Shown here piece after piece: positions 8,732-18,617 of a stretch of 64,000 bases of DNA. Both the position numbers and the translations under genes were made by a program. How positions within the stretch are numbered: position 1 is the stretch's first letter; every line of letters begins with the position of its first letter. The DNA is from Pectobacterium betavasculorum (lineage in GTDB: Bacteria; Pseudomonadota; Gammaproteobacteria; Enterobacterales; Enterobacteriaceae). Under the pieces are notes generated by a model. That model worked only from the letters and a program-made list of their open reading frames with translations, was not told the origin of the DNA and did not search any database. The stretch lies in the NCBI RefSeq assembly GCF_000749845.1, contig NZ_JQHM01000001.1, positions 310,001 through 374,000 of the forward strand. Direction: 5' to 3'.

Positions 8732-9868
8732 ATGATAAAGCACAAACGAAAATTGATGCCCTTGATGGTGTCGGTAGCGCTACTTAGCGGCTGTACTTTG
8801 GTGCCTGGTTCCCACCTTTCTACTAGCGGCAAAAATGTCGTTGAGCAGCAAGATGCGGATTTCAATATTGATAAACTGGTCAATGTTTATCCATTAACCC
8901 CTTATTTAGTCGAAAAAATGCGTCCTAAGCCGCTAATAGCACAGACTAACCCTGCTTTGGAAAAGGAATTGCAGGGTTATGAATACCGTATCGGTATTGG
9001 TGATGTCATCATGGTGACTGTATGGGATCATCCTGAATTGACGACCCCAGCGGGGACGTATCGCACTGCTGCGGATACCGGTAACTGGGTGCATTCCGAT
9101 GGTACGATTTTTTATCCTTACATCGGTAAAGTAAGCGTTGCAGGCAAGACGGTTACAGAAGTGCGCGATCAGATTATGGGTCGTTTAGCACAGTACATTG
9201 AATCGCCCCAGGTTGATGTCAGTATTGCCGCTTTCCGTTCACAGAAAGCCTATGTGACGGGGGAAGTGGCGACATCGGGGCAACAACCAATCACCAATGT
9301 ACCCCTGACAGTGTTGGATGCGATTAACAAAGCGGGCGGGCTGACGGAAAATGCAGACTGGCGTAATATTGTTCTGACCCACAATGGCAAAGAGCAACGT
9401 CTCTCTCTTCAGGCGTTAATGCAAAACGGCGATCTTTCCCAAAACTATCTGCTTTACCCCGGTGATATCCTCTATATTCCTCGTAATGACGATCTGAAAG
9501 TGTTTGTTATGGGTGAAGTCAAAAAGCAAAGCACCCTCAAAATGGATCGCAGCGGTATGACGCTGACGGAAGCATTGGGCAATGCTGAAGGTGTTGATCA
9601 GGCCGCTTCCGATGCAACAGGAGTGTTTGTCATCCGCTCTTTGCGTGGTGCCGAAGGACCTAAGCTAGCAAATATTTACCAGTTGAACATGTCGGATGCG
9701 ACGGCAATGGTGATGGGGACAGAATTCCAGCTTCAACCTTACGATATTGTTTATGTAACTACAGCGCCAATGGTTCGTTGGAATCGTGTAATCAGTCAGA
9801 TTGTACCGACAATTTCCGGATTTAATGAATTAACAGAGGCGACGTTACGTATTCGTAACTGGCCATAG
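8732..9868 (+). CDS. wza: outer-membrane polysaccharide export lipoprotein Wza
   Basis: Octameric outer-membrane channel for export of group 1 capsule, colanic acid-type and similar polymers. The 378-residue product has a lipoprotein signal with lipobox LLSGC (C21), the Poly_export signature [23 protein letters not shown] domains (AYVTGEV and [17 protein letters not shown]) and the C-terminal amphipathic segment ending in RIRNW. It is followed by wzb after eight bases. The start at 8732 has only a short, close purine stretch before it, but it matches the family N-terminus ([11 protein letters not shown]). It is close to E. coli Wza. Confidence 0.95.
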   Translation: MIKHKRKLMPLMVSVALLSGCTLVPGSHLSTSGKNVVEQQDADFNIDKLVNVYPLTPYLVEKMRPKPLIAQTNPALEKELQGYEYRIGIGDVIMVTVWDHPELTTPAGTYRTAADTGNWVHSDGTIFYPYIGKVSVAGKTVTEVRDQIMGRLAQYIESPQVDVSIAAFRSQKAYVTGEVATSGQQPITNVPLTVLDAINKAGGLTENADWRNIVLTHNGKEQRLSLQALMQNGDLSQNYLLYPGDILYIPRNDDLKVFVMGEVKKQSTLKMDRSGMTLTEALGNAEGVDQAASDATGVFVIRSLRGAEGPKLANIYQLNMSDATAMVMGTEFQLQPYDIVYVTTAPMVRWNRVISQIVPTISGFNELTEATLRIRNWP

Positions 9869-9876
9869 AAGCAAAT

Positions 9877-10311
9877 ATGTTTAATTCCATATTAGTGGTG
9901 TGTGTGGGGAATATTTGCCGTTCCCCAACTGGGGAAAGGCTGTTGAAACAGGCTTTGCCAACGAAAAAAATCGCGTCTGCGGGGTTAGGTGCATTGGTAG
10001 GCAAGCCCGCCGATGCAATGGCAACCGAGGTGGCGAATCAGCATCATCTTTCTCTTGAGAAGCATGAGGCACAACAATTAACTTCTGCTTTGTGCCGCCA
10101 GTACGATCTGATTCTGGTGATGGAGAAAGGTCATATTGACGGAGTGAGCCGCATCGCGCCAGAAGTGCGAGGTAAAACCATGCTGTTTGGTCACTGGCTA
10201 AATCAGCAGGAAATTGCTGACCCTTATCGTAAAAGCCGCGAAGCATTTGAATTCGTTTACTCACAACTTGAGCAGTCTGCGCAAAAATGGGCGCAGGCGT
10301 TGAATCGTTAA
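9877..10311 (+). CDS. wzb: low-molecular-weight protein-tyrosine phosphatase Wzb
   Basis: Cytoplasmic phosphatase that dephosphorylates the tyrosine cluster of Wzc, resetting the polymerisation and export cycle. The 144-residue product has the active-site loop C-X5-R-S as CVGNICRSP (C9 to R15) and the general-acid motif DPYRKS near residues 116-121. It lies between wza and wzc with gaps of 8 and 15 bases, the standard order. Confidence 0.95.
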   Translation: MFNSILVVCVGNICRSPTGERLLKQALPTKKIASAGLGALVGKPADAMATEVANQHHLSLEKHEAQQLTSALCRQYDLILVMEKGHIDGVSRIAPEVRGKTMLFGHWLNQQEIADPYRKSREAFEFVYSQLEQSAQKWAQALNR

Positions 10312-10326
10312 TCGTCAGAGAATCCG

Positions 10327-12495
10327 ATGACAGAGAAAACTTCAGTAAAAGTATCTGAAACCCATTCAGATGAGATCGATTTAGGGCGTTTATTAGGAAC
10401 ATTGCTGGATAATCGCTGGTTGATTATTGGTGTGACGGCGGTATTTACCGTTTTAGGCATTATGTATGCCATGTTAGCCACACCGGTTTATAAAGCCGAT
10501 GCGTTGATTCAGGTGGAGCAAAGCTCTGGCAATTCGTTATTAAATGATATTTCCAGCATGTTGCCGGATTCTAAACCGAAATCCGATGCTGAGATAGAGC
10601 TCATTAAATCGCGTATGGTAATTGGAAAAACTGTCAATGATCTGGCATTGGATATTGATGTCCAACAAAAGTATTTTCCGGTTGTAGGCAAAGGTTTGGC
10701 TAGACTAACAAACGAAGAAACCGCAAAAATAGTGGTTTCACGTCTTGATGTGCCGGAAAGTTGGCAGGATCAAATATTCACTCTAAAGATTATTGACGGT
10801 ACTCAATATTCTGTTGAAGCTGGAGATGTGTTGACTTTTACAGGCACAGTCGGACGACTTGAGACGCATAATAGTATTACATTGCTGATAAGCGATATTG
10901 CGGCTAAGCCTGGCACCGTTTTTAACATTAAGAAACTTAATCAACTGACCGCTGTGAACAGCGTATTAGATAATTTAGTTGTTGCGGACAAAGGAAAAGA
11001 TACGGGAGTTCTTGAGTTAAGTCTTGAGGGGGAAGATTCCGTATTGACAAATAAAACACTGAGTAGCATCAGCCAGAACTATCTTCAGCAAAATGTAGAA
11101 CGGAAATCTGAGGAAGCTGGGAAAAGCCTAGAATTTCTAAAAGAACAATTGCCAAATATACGTACATCACTTAATGAAGCTGAAAACAAGCTTAATCAAT
11201 TCCGCCAACAGAATGAGTCGGTCGATCTTTCCTTAGAAGCGAAAGCAGTACTGGATACCACCGTAGCGGTTGAAGCGCAGTTAAATGAACTGACGTTTAA
11301 AGAAGCGGAAATTTCGAAACTGTATACTCGCGAACATCCCGCTTACCGCGCCCTGATGGAAAAACGCAAAACGCTGGAACAGGAAAGGGATAAGCTTAAC
11401 AAGCGTGTAGGGGCGATGCCCAAAACCCAGCAGGAGATTTTACGTTTAACGCGGGATGTGCAGGCAGGGCAGGAAGTCTACATGCAGTTGCTGAATAAAC
11501 AGCAGGAACTGAGCATTAATAAAGCGAGTACAGTCGGTAACGTGCGCATAGTCGACAATGCGGTGATTCAGCCTAAACCAGTGAAGCCGAGAAAAACGCT
11601 GATTGTGCTAATCGCAACGATCTTGGGTGGCTTGATTTCAACGGCTTTTGTCATACTGAAAACGCTGTTACATAAAGGTATAGAGAGCCCAGAGCAATTG
11701 GAAGAGTTAGGCATTAACGTGTATGCCAGTGTACCTCTTTCCGAGTGGCAACAGAAAAAAGACAGAGCTTTATTGAGTTCGAAAAGTAAGAAAGGCAATA
11801 CGCGAGCAACGGATTTATTGGCGGTAGGTAACCCGACCGATCTAGCGATTGAAGCTATCAGAAGCCTGCGTACCAGTCTCCATTTCGCCATGATGGAAGC
11901 GAAAAACAATGTGCTGATGATATCTGGTGCTAGCCCTGCTATTGGTAAAACGTTTGTCAGTGCTAACCTTGGTGCTGTTATCGCCCAGTCAGGGCAGCGA
12001 GTACTCATCGTTGACTGTGATATGCGTAAAGGCTACGCCCATGAACTGATGGGCACTCATGGAACAGACGGTCTTTCAGATATTTTATCAGTACAGTGCA
12101 GTACAGAAAAAAGCATACGTAAAACCGGGGTGGAAAATATGGATTTTATTCCCCGTGGGCAGGTACCGCCGAATCCTTCTGAATTGCTAATGCATAATCG
12201 TTTTGCCGAGTTTGTAAAATGGGCGGGAGAACACTACGATCTGGTGTTGTTGGATACGCCGCCGATTCTGGCAGTGACTGACGCCGCAATTATCAGCCGT
12301 CACGCAGGTACTTCTCTGTTAGTTGCGCGTTTTGAAATGAATACGCTGAAAGAGATTGAAGTCGCTATTCGTCGTTTTGAGCAGAATGGTACAGAAATTA
12401 AAGGCGTTATTCTGAATGCGGTAATGAAGAGAGCAGCAAGTTATTATGGGTATGGTAATTACGATTATTATACCTACGAATATAAGTCGAAATAA
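10327..12495 (+). CDS. wzc: tyrosine autokinase Wzc (polysaccharide co-polymerase)
   Basis: Inner-membrane BY-kinase that pairs with Wza and Wzy to set chain length and export. Domains in 722 residues: N-terminal Wzz-like segment with first membrane helix (about 31-50), a long periplasmic coiled-coil region (for example EQLPNIRTSLNEAENKLNQF), a second membrane helix near 427-447, then the kinase. The Walker A' motif is GASPAIGKT with K541, Walker A is VLIVDCDM and Walker B is LVLLDTPP. The tail, ASYYGYGNYDYYTYEY, carries eight tyrosines for autophosphorylation. Confidence 0.95.
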   Translation: MTEKTSVKVSETHSDEIDLGRLLGTLLDNRWLIIGVTAVFTVLGIMYAMLATPVYKADALIQVEQSSGNSLLNDISSMLPDSKPKSDAEIELIKSRMVIGKTVNDLALDIDVQQKYFPVVGKGLARLTNEETAKIVVSRLDVPESWQDQIFTLKIIDGTQYSVEAGDVLTFTGTVGRLETHNSITLLISDIAAKPGTVFNIKKLNQLTAVNSVLDNLVVADKGKDTGVLELSLEGEDSVLTNKTLSSISQNYLQQNVERKSEEAGKSLEFLKEQLPNIRTSLNEAENKLNQFRQQNESVDLSLEAKAVLDTTVAVEAQLNELTFKEAEISKLYTREHPAYRALMEKRKTLEQERDKLNKRVGAMPKTQQEILRLTRDVQAGQEVYMQLLNKQQELSINKASTVGNVRIVDNAVIQPKPVKPRKTLIVLIATILGGLISTAFVILKTLLHKGIESPEQLEELGINVYASVPLSEWQQKKDRALLSSKSKKGNTRATDLLAVGNPTDLAIEAIRSLRTSLHFAMMEAKNNVLMISGASPAIGKTFVSANLGAVIAQSGQRVLIVDCDMRKGYAHELMGTHGTDGLSDILSVQCSTEKSIRKTGVENMDFIPRGQVPPNPSELLMHNRFAEFVKWAGEHYDLVLLDTPPILAVTDAAIISRHAGTSLLVARFEMNTLKEIEVAIRRFEQNGTEIKGVILNAVMKRAASYYGYGNYDYYTYEYKSK

Positions 12496-12509
12496 TTTCC
12501 TTGCATGAC

Positions 12510-12544
12510 ATACCGGTTTGCTATGGTGAATGGCAAACCGGTAT
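12510..12544 (+). terminator. intra-operon hairpin after wzc
   Basis: ATACCGGTTTGC (12510-12521) and GCAAACCGGTAT (12533-12544) form a perfect 12-bp stem with an 11-base loop, 15 bases after the wzc stop. No T run follows, so complete termination is unlikely. Stem-loops after wzc are known in group 1 capsule and colanic-type loci, where they set high wza-wzc expression relative to the biosynthesis genes. RfaH would be expected to relieve it. Confidence 0.75.
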
Positions 12545-12742
12545 CTGTATTACTGTAAATTTATACTGAATGAAAAACATATACTCATCATATTATCTAT
12601 TCTCGATAACTTTTTTGGCATATTTTAAATCGCTTCTAAATGTAGCTGACTAATTTCCCTATGCCATCCTTCTGTTTTTAATATAATCATAAAGCCATAT
12701 TGTTTTATCTGGTTTTTACATGTCTATCGGGGTGTTTATTTC

Positions 12743-14179
12743 ATGAATTTACGAGTTGTTTTTAGAAAAAACAATTTTGTTAAATTGTTTTTAGCGTTGT
12801 CTGATTTTTTCTTTTTTAATTTCTCATTGCTATTTACACTATGCATGATCTATTTGCTTGGATATGACGTTTACTCGTTTATTCCAATGTCTGAATTACC
12901 CGCAAGGTTTTTATCACATATAACGCTATCGTTGTTATGCGTTGGTTGGTTTTGGATAAGATTGCGACACTACACGTACAGAAAACCATTCTGGTTTGAA
13001 TTAAAAGAAATTATAAGAACACTCATCATTTTTGCCGTTTTTGACTTAGCTCTAGTTGCATTTTCAAAATGGCAATTTTCTCGTTATGTCTGGTGTATTA
13101 CTTGGCTGCTGGCGATCATTCTGGTACCAGTTGGACGTGTGATAGTAAAAAGAATTTTAGACAAACTTAACCTTTGGAAAAAACATACTGTTATTATTGG
13201 TACAGGAAAAAATGCCAGAGATGCATATGCCGCTCTCCAGAGTGAAGAGGTATTAGGTTTTTCTATCGGTGGCTTCTACTCTAGTCACGATGTCGATGGT
13301 GTCCGCGATATTTTTGGTGTGCCTGTGATTAATAATGAGGAAGAACTTTGGCAACAAAGTTGTCCTAATGACACACAGTTTATTGTAGCTTTAGAGTTTG
13401 AAGAGCATGCCTTAAGAGATTATTGGTTGAAAAATCTCGCTAAGCATAATTGTCGGTCGATCTCTGTTATTCCTACATTACGAGGCGTTCCATTATATGG
13501 AACTGACATGTCCTTTATATTTAGCCATGAGGTCATGATCCTACGTGTCAGTAATAGTTTAGCAAAGAGAACCTCACGATTTATTAAGCGGACTTTTGAT
13601 ATTTTTGGCGCGTTAGCTATTGTTATCATACTTTCCCCTATTTTGGTATCTCTCCTTTATTTAGTCTCAAAAGATGGGGGGAATGCAATTTACGGACATG
13701 AACGAGTGGGGAGAAATGGGAAGAAATTCAAATGCCTTAAGTTCCGATCTATGGTGATAAATTCCCAAGAGGTGCTCAATGCGTTGTTGGAAAATAGTCC
13801 AGAGGCTAGAGCTGAATGGGAAAAGGATTTTAAACTCAAAGATGACCCTAGAATAACAAAAGTTGGTCAGTTTATAAGGAAGACTAGCTTGGATGAACTA
13901 CCTCAGCTTTTTAATGTTCTCAAAGGAGAAATGAGCCTGGTTGGCCCAAGACCGATTATCGAAGACGAACTGGATAAATATGCCGGAGATGTCGATTATT
14001 ATTTGATGGCTAAACCGGGTATGACGGGGCTATGGCAAGTTAGCGGTAGAAACGATGTAGATTATGATACCAGAGTTTACTTTGACTCATGGTATGTTAA
14101 AAACTGGTCATTATGGAATGATATCGCCATCCTCTTTAAAACTGTCAGTGTTGTATTGAAGAGAGATGGAGCATACTGA
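12743..14179 (+). CDS. wbaP: undecaprenyl-phosphate hexose-1-phosphate transferase WbaP
   Basis: Initiates the repeat unit by moving a hexose-1-phosphate, most likely galactose-1-P, from UDP-sugar onto undecaprenyl phosphate. The 478-residue protein is very similar to Salmonella WbaP (RfbP): four N-terminal membrane segments with WFWIRLRHYTYRKPFW, a CoA-binding-like middle part (VIIGTGKNARDAYAAL), and the catalytic Bac_transf domain with KFRSMV, RKTSLDELPQLFNVLKGEMS, VGPRP and KPGMTGLWQVSGRN. The gap before it (12496-12742) holds the wzc hairpin and is otherwise AT-rich. Confidence 0.92.
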   Translation: MNLRVVFRKNNFVKLFLALSDFFFFNFSLLFTLCMIYLLGYDVYSFIPMSELPARFLSHITLSLLCVGWFWIRLRHYTYRKPFWFELKEIIRTLIIFAVFDLALVAFSKWQFSRYVWCITWLLAIILVPVGRVIVKRILDKLNLWKKHTVIIGTGKNARDAYAALQSEEVLGFSIGGFYSSHDVDGVRDIFGVPVINNEEELWQQSCPNDTQFIVALEFEEHALRDYWLKNLAKHNCRSISVIPTLRGVPLYGTDMSFIFSHEVMILRVSNSLAKRTSRFIKRTFDIFGALAIVIILSPILVSLLYLVSKDGGNAIYGHERVGRNGKKFKCLKFRSMVINSQEVLNALLENSPEARAEWEKDFKLKDDPRITKVGQFIRKTSLDELPQLFNVLKGEMSLVGPRPIIEDELDKYAGDVDYYLMAKPGMTGLWQVSGRNDVDYDTRVYFDSWYVKNWSLWNDIAILFKTVSVVLKRDGAY

Positions 14180-14238
14180 TTGGATTATGTTTTATAATCT
14201 GTCCGTCACAAGCTTGTATCTATTAATTAGTGAAGAAT

Positions 14239-15144
14239 ATGAAATATTTTATAGCCATTCCAACTTATAATGGTGGTGATGTCTGGAAAGATGCAGCTGA
14301 AAGCCTAAAGCGCTATGGCCCTGATGGCATAAATGTTCAGGTGATAGATTCTGGTAGTAGAGATACAACTATTCAGGTGGCAAATAGCTTAGGCTTTAAT
14401 ATTATTAATATTGATGCGAGCGATTTTAATCATGGAGGTACGCGTAACCAATTAGTTGGTGCTAATGGTGACGCAGATGTAGTTATATTCCTAACTCAGG
14501 ACGCAATCCCCGAGCCAGGTTATATTGAACATATTCTCTCTGCTTTCAGCGATCCAGATGTTGTCTGCGCTTATGGTCGACAGTTACCCCACCACAGCGC
14601 TAACCCAGTGGCTCAGCATGCCAGATATTTCAATTACCCAGAAAAAAGTGGCGTGTACAGTTTTCATGATGCTGAAAAAATGGGGTTGAAAACAGTTTTT
14701 ATGTCCAACTCTTTCTCTGCTTATCGTATTGATGTATTCAAAGCGCTGGGCGGGTTTCCCTCAAATACTATTTTGTGTGAAGACATGTACTTTACGGCGA
14801 AATCCGTTTTGGCTGGGCATAAAGTGGCTTATGTTTCAGATGCTGTAGTTAGACATTCTCATAATTACAGCCCGTTAGATGAATTTAAGCGCTATTTTGA
14901 TATTGGTGTTTTCCACGCAGATGAACCTTGGATTAGAGAAAAGTTTGGTGGTGCTGGTGGAGAAGGGAAGAGATATATTCTTTCAGAACTACGTTTTCTT
15001 TTGAAGAAAAATCTCCTATATATTCCTTTGGCTTTTATAAATAATTTTATGAAACTAACAGGGTATAAGTTAGGTCAACATTATAAACATATTCCTCGTT
15101 CTTTGGTTAAAGCTTTTAGTATGCATAAGCGCTATTGGAATTAA
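14239..15144 (+). CDS. GT2 glycosyltransferase, probable rhamnosyltransferase
   Basis: Cytoplasmic GT-A enzyme of family GT2. Visible motifs are FIAIPTYNGGD at the N-terminus, IDSGSRDTT, FLTQDAIPEPG (the DXD-like metal site written as TQDA) and GFPSNTILCEDMYF for the acceptor/catalytic region. It resembles rhamnosyltransferases of rfb loci, and rmlBACD follow directly. A GTG at 14230 gives three extra residues, but the ATG at 14239 begins the family-like MKYFIAIPTYN. The sugar donor is inferred from the neighbours. Confidence 0.8.
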   Translation: MKYFIAIPTYNGGDVWKDAAESLKRYGPDGINVQVIDSGSRDTTIQVANSLGFNIINIDASDFNHGGTRNQLVGANGDADVVIFLTQDAIPEPGYIEHILSAFSDPDVVCAYGRQLPHHSANPVAQHARYFNYPEKSGVYSFHDAEKMGLKTVFMSNSFSAYRIDVFKALGGFPSNTILCEDMYFTAKSVLAGHKVAYVSDAVVRHSHNYSPLDEFKRYFDIGVFHADEPWIREKFGGAGGEGKRYILSELRFLLKKNLLYIPLAFINNFMKLTGYKLGQHYKHIPRSLVKAFSMHKRYWN

Positions 15145-15194
15145 TGCTACTTACAAGTCTGAACGCCCAGATTTGAATATTATTAGAGGTTGAG

Positions 15195-16259
15195 ATGAGA
15201 ATTATTGTAACGGGTGGAGCTGGTTTCATTGGCTCAGCTGTTGTTCGTCATATTATTAACAACACCAATGATGAAGTATTAGTCGTAGATAGCCTAACTT
15301 ATGCGGGTAATCTTGATTCATTAAAATCGGTAGCAGATAATATACGTTTCAGGTTTGAACGTATCAATATCTGTGATCGTGAGAGTTTAGAACAGATATT
15401 TGATGAATATCAACCAAACGTCGTTATGCATTTGGCCGCGGAAAGTCACGTTGACCGCTCTATCGACGGCCCTGCGGCATTTATTGAAACTAATATCGTT
15501 GGTACCTATACGTTGCTGGAGGCCACACGGAAATATTGGAATATATTGGATGATAATGCCAAAAAAGCATTTCGCTTCCATCATATCTCCACCGATGAAG
15601 TCTATGGTGACCTTCATGGTACGGATGATCTCTTTACCGAAACTACCCCGTATGCCCCCAGCAGCCCATATTCAGCTTCTAAGGCATCCAGCGATCATCT
15701 GGTTCGTTCCTGGTTGCGTACCTATGGCTTGCCGACCATTGTGACGAATTGCTCTAACAACTATGGGCCTTATCATTTCCCAGAAAAATTGATTCCATTA
15801 ATTATTCTCAATGCGTTGGAAGGTAAACCGCTGCCGGTATATGGCGATGGTGCTCAGATTCGTGATTGGCTGTATGTGGAAGATCACGCCCGTGCATTGT
15901 ACAAAGTGGTAACTGAAGGGAAAGTTGGGGAGACCTACAACATTGGCGGACACAACGAGCGAAAAAATATTCAAGTGGTGCAAACTATTTGTCGCTTGTT
16001 GGATGAAATGTTGCCAAACAAGCCTGCTGGCATTGATAAGTATGAATCATTGATTACGTATGTTACCGATCGTCCTGGACACGATTTACGTTATGCCATT
16101 GATGCAAGTAAGATTTATAACGATTTAGGCTGGAAACCGCAGGAAAGCTTTGAGAGTGGCATTCGAAAAACAGTGCAGTGGTATTTAGAAAATGAGCAAT
16201 GGTGGTGCCGGGTCAAAGATGGCTCCTATGCTGGTGAGCGCTTGGGTATAACGCGTTAA
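15195..16259 (+). CDS. rmlB: dTDP-glucose 4,6-dehydratase
   Basis: Second step of dTDP-L-rhamnose synthesis: converts dTDP-glucose to the 4-keto-6-deoxy sugar. The 354-residue SDR-type protein has the Rossmann motif GGAGFIGS at 7-14, [12 protein letters not shown], the TDEVYGDL motif carrying the catalytic T/D/E, and Y-X3-K as YSASK. AGAGGTTGAG before the ATG is a good ribosome-binding site. It is first of four contiguous rml genes, followed after 19 bases by rmlA. Confidence 0.96.
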   Translation: MRIIVTGGAGFIGSAVVRHIINNTNDEVLVVDSLTYAGNLDSLKSVADNIRFRFERINICDRESLEQIFDEYQPNVVMHLAAESHVDRSIDGPAAFIETNIVGTYTLLEATRKYWNILDDNAKKAFRFHHISTDEVYGDLHGTDDLFTETTPYAPSSPYSASKASSDHLVRSWLRTYGLPTIVTNCSNNYGPYHFPEKLIPLIILNALEGKPLPVYGDGAQIRDWLYVEDHARALYKVVTEGKVGETYNIGGHNERKNIQVVQTICRLLDEMLPNKPAGIDKYESLITYVTDRPGHDLRYAIDASKIYNDLGWKPQESFESGIRKTVQWYLENEQWWCRVKDGSYAGERLGITR

Positions 16260-16278
16260 TTTTGGAGATATAAAGAAT

Positions 16279-17148
16279 ATGAAAGGTATTGTATTGGCTG
16301 GTGGTTCAGGAACGCGTTTGCATCCCATTACTCGCGGTGTATCTAAACAGTTATTGCCGATTTATGATAAACCGATGGTGTATTACCCCATTTCAGTGCT
16401 CATGTTGGCGGGCATCAAAGATATTTTGATTATTTCTACGCCAGAAGATATGCCTTCATTTAAACGCCTTTTAGGCGACGGTAGTCGTTTTGGCGTTCAA
16501 TTCAGCTATACCGTTCAGCCTAGCCCTGATGGATTGGCTCAGGCATTTATCCTCGGTGAGGAGTTTATTAATGGCGATCGTTGTGCGTTGGTGTTAGGGG
16601 ATAATATCTATTTTGGTCAAAGTTTCGGTAAAAAATTAGAAGCAGCATCAGCACGAACGGAAGGTGCGACAGTATTTGGTTATCAGGTAGTTGATGCCGA
16701 ACGTTTTGGTGTGGTTGAATTTGATGAAAATAATCGAGCGATCTCTCTCGAAGAAAAACCACTGAAACCTAAATCCAACTGGGCAGTAACTGGCCTCTAT
16801 TTCTATGACGATCAGATCGTAGATATGGCTAAGCAAGTCAAGCCTTCAGCACGTGGCGAGCTTGAAATTACAACTTTGAACGAAATGTATCTGGAAAAAG
16901 GTTTGCTGAATGTCGAACAGTTAGGACGAGGTTTTGCCTGGCTGGATACCGGCACGCATGACAGCCTGATAGAAGCATCGCAATTCGTTCACACTATCGA
17001 AAAACGCCAAGGGTTTAAAGTTGCTTGTCTGGAAGAGATCGCTTTCCGCAAGGGGTGGTTGAGCAAAGAACAAGTGGCTGAAGAGGCAAAAGCCTTAAGT
17101 AAAACGAATTATGGGCAATATTTGGCCCGTTTGATTGGGGAGAAATAA
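16279..17148 (+). CDS. rmlA: glucose-1-phosphate thymidylyltransferase
   Basis: First step of dTDP-L-rhamnose synthesis: makes dTDP-glucose from glucose-1-P and dTTP. The 289-residue protein starts with the nucleotidyltransferase signature [16 protein letters not shown] and has LGDNIYFG, the sugar-site EEKP and [17 protein letters not shown] precedes the ATG, and rmlC follows after one base. Confidence 0.96.
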   Translation: MKGIVLAGGSGTRLHPITRGVSKQLLPIYDKPMVYYPISVLMLAGIKDILIISTPEDMPSFKRLLGDGSRFGVQFSYTVQPSPDGLAQAFILGEEFINGDRCALVLGDNIYFGQSFGKKLEAASARTEGATVFGYQVVDAERFGVVEFDENNRAISLEEKPLKPKSNWAVTGLYFYDDQIVDMAKQVKPSARGELEITTLNEMYLEKGLLNVEQLGRGFAWLDTGTHDSLIEASQFVHTIEKRQGFKVACLEEIAFRKGWLSKEQVAEEAKALSKTNYGQYLARLIGEK

Positions 17149-17149
17149 G

Positions 17150-17686
17150 ATGCAGGTTAAGGATACTCGTATTGAGGGCGTGAAAATCGTTCAGCCGAAG
17201 GTTTTTGGCGATGCAAGAGGATTTTTTCTGGAAACGTTTGAAAAACGACGTTATCAGGAGATGTTGAATATCGATCTGGATTTTGTACAGGATAACCACT
17301 CCCGATCCTCCAAAGGCGTATTACGCGGGCTGCATTTCCAGAAATCAAATCCGCAAGGAAAACTGGTGCGGGTCGTTCGTGGTGAAGTCTTTGATGTCGC
17401 TGTTGATATTCGTCCTGGCTCGCCAACTTATGGCGCTTGGGAAGGGGTGATCCTTTCAGAAGAGAATAAAACCCAATTCTGGATCCCGCCTGGCCTGGCA
17501 CACGGTTTTGTTGTGCTGTCTGACGTGGCTGATTTTGAATATAAATGCACCGATTATTACAACCCGGCAAATGAAGGCTGCCTGCTGTGGAACGATTCGG
17601 ACGTCGGTATCGAATGGCCTGTAACCGAGCCTCTGCTTTCTGAGAAAGACAAGTTAGGTAAACGATTTAAGGAGCTGGCGGTATGA
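17150..17686 (+). CDS. rmlC: dTDP-4-dehydrorhamnose 3,5-epimerase
   Basis: Epimerises dTDP-4-keto-6-deoxyglucose at C3 and C5. The 178-residue cupin has FGDARGFFLETF, the catalytic His region VLRGLHFQ, VFDVAVDIR and WIPPGLAHGFVVLS. The frame is open 15 bases further upstream inside rmlA, but the ATG at 17150 follows GGGGAGAAATAAG and gives the family N-terminus. It overlaps rmlD by four bases. Confidence 0.95.
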   Translation: MQVKDTRIEGVKIVQPKVFGDARGFFLETFEKRRYQEMLNIDLDFVQDNHSRSSKGVLRGLHFQKSNPQGKLVRVVRGEVFDVAVDIRPGSPTYGAWEGVILSEENKTQFWIPPGLAHGFVVLSDVADFEYKCTDYYNPANEGCLLWNDSDVGIEWPVTEPLLSEKDKLGKRFKELAV

Positions 17687-18540
17687 AAATTTTACTGACG
17701 GGTGCAAACGGCCAGCTTGGCCGCTGTTTCCAGGATAGACTGCCCGCTGGATGGCAGGTATGGGCGACGGACACCGCCGAGCTTGATATCACCGATTATG
17801 AGAAGGTATTGGCGGCAGTAACAGAGTTTCAGCCGGATGCTATTGTCAATGCGGCTGCTTACACCGCGGTGGATAAAGCGGAAAGCGAACCGGAACTGGC
17901 GGCATTGGTGAATAAAACCGGCCCGGAAAATCTGGCGCGGGCTGCTAAAGAGGTTGGCGCGCGTCTGGTTCATGTATCGACGGATTATGTTTTTGACGGC
18001 AACGCCACGGTTCCTTATATAGAAACCGACAAAACCAACCCGCTGGGTGTGTATGGCAAGACCAAGCTGGACGGCGAGATTGCCGTTTCCAGTGTGCTAC
18101 CTGAAGCGATTATTATCCGTACGGCATGGGTATTCAGTGAATATGGTAATAACTTCGTTAAGACGATGCTGAGGTTAGCAAAAGAACGTGATGAGTTAGG
18201 CATTGTTGCTGACCAACGCGGCTGCCCGACTTATGCCGGAGATATCGCGCAGGCAATTATTGATTTATTGAAGCAGAATGCTGATGGGGGTGTTTATCAT
18301 TATTGTGGCGACAGTGAGGTTGCATGGAGTGATTTCGCTGAAGCTATTTTTTCTTCGGCGAAAAAACAGAGTATGCTTGCTAACATTCCTGTTGTTAACG
18401 CAATTTGTACTGTTCAGTACCCCACTCCGGCAAAGCGTCCTTCGTATTCAACACTGAATAACGATAAAATTATTCAGATAGGAATTATTCCTTCAGACTG
18501 GTTAAAAGCAGTATCTCTGGTTTTATCTAAACTTGATTAG
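17683..18540 (+). CDS. rmlD: dTDP-4-dehydrorhamnose reductase
   Basis: Last step to dTDP-L-rhamnose. The 285-residue SDR protein has GANGQLGR at 7-14, NAAAYTAVDKAES, HVSTDYVFDG and YGKTKLDGE carrying Y-X3-K. It overlaps the rmlC stop by four bases (ATGA), so the pair is coupled. Base composition becomes AT-rich directly after this gene, marking the left edge of the variable transferase block. Confidence 0.95.
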   Translation: MKILLTGANGQLGRCFQDRLPAGWQVWATDTAELDITDYEKVLAAVTEFQPDAIVNAAAYTAVDKAESEPELAALVNKTGPENLARAAKEVGARLVHVSTDYVFDGNATVPYIETDKTNPLGVYGKTKLDGEIAVSSVLPEAIIIRTAWVFSEYGNNFVKTMLRLAKERDELGIVADQRGCPTYAGDIAQAIIDLLKQNADGGVYHYCGDSEVAWSDFAEAIFSSAKKQSMLANIPVVNAICTVQYPTPAKRPSYSTLNNDKIIQIGIIPSDWLKAVSLVLSKLD

Positions 18541-18617
18541 ATTGGTTTTGCCAGAAAGTGTTTCTATCTCCTGTGGTTTTTATTCGAGCAATGGATAAAG
18601 AGTGAAGAAAATACTAA

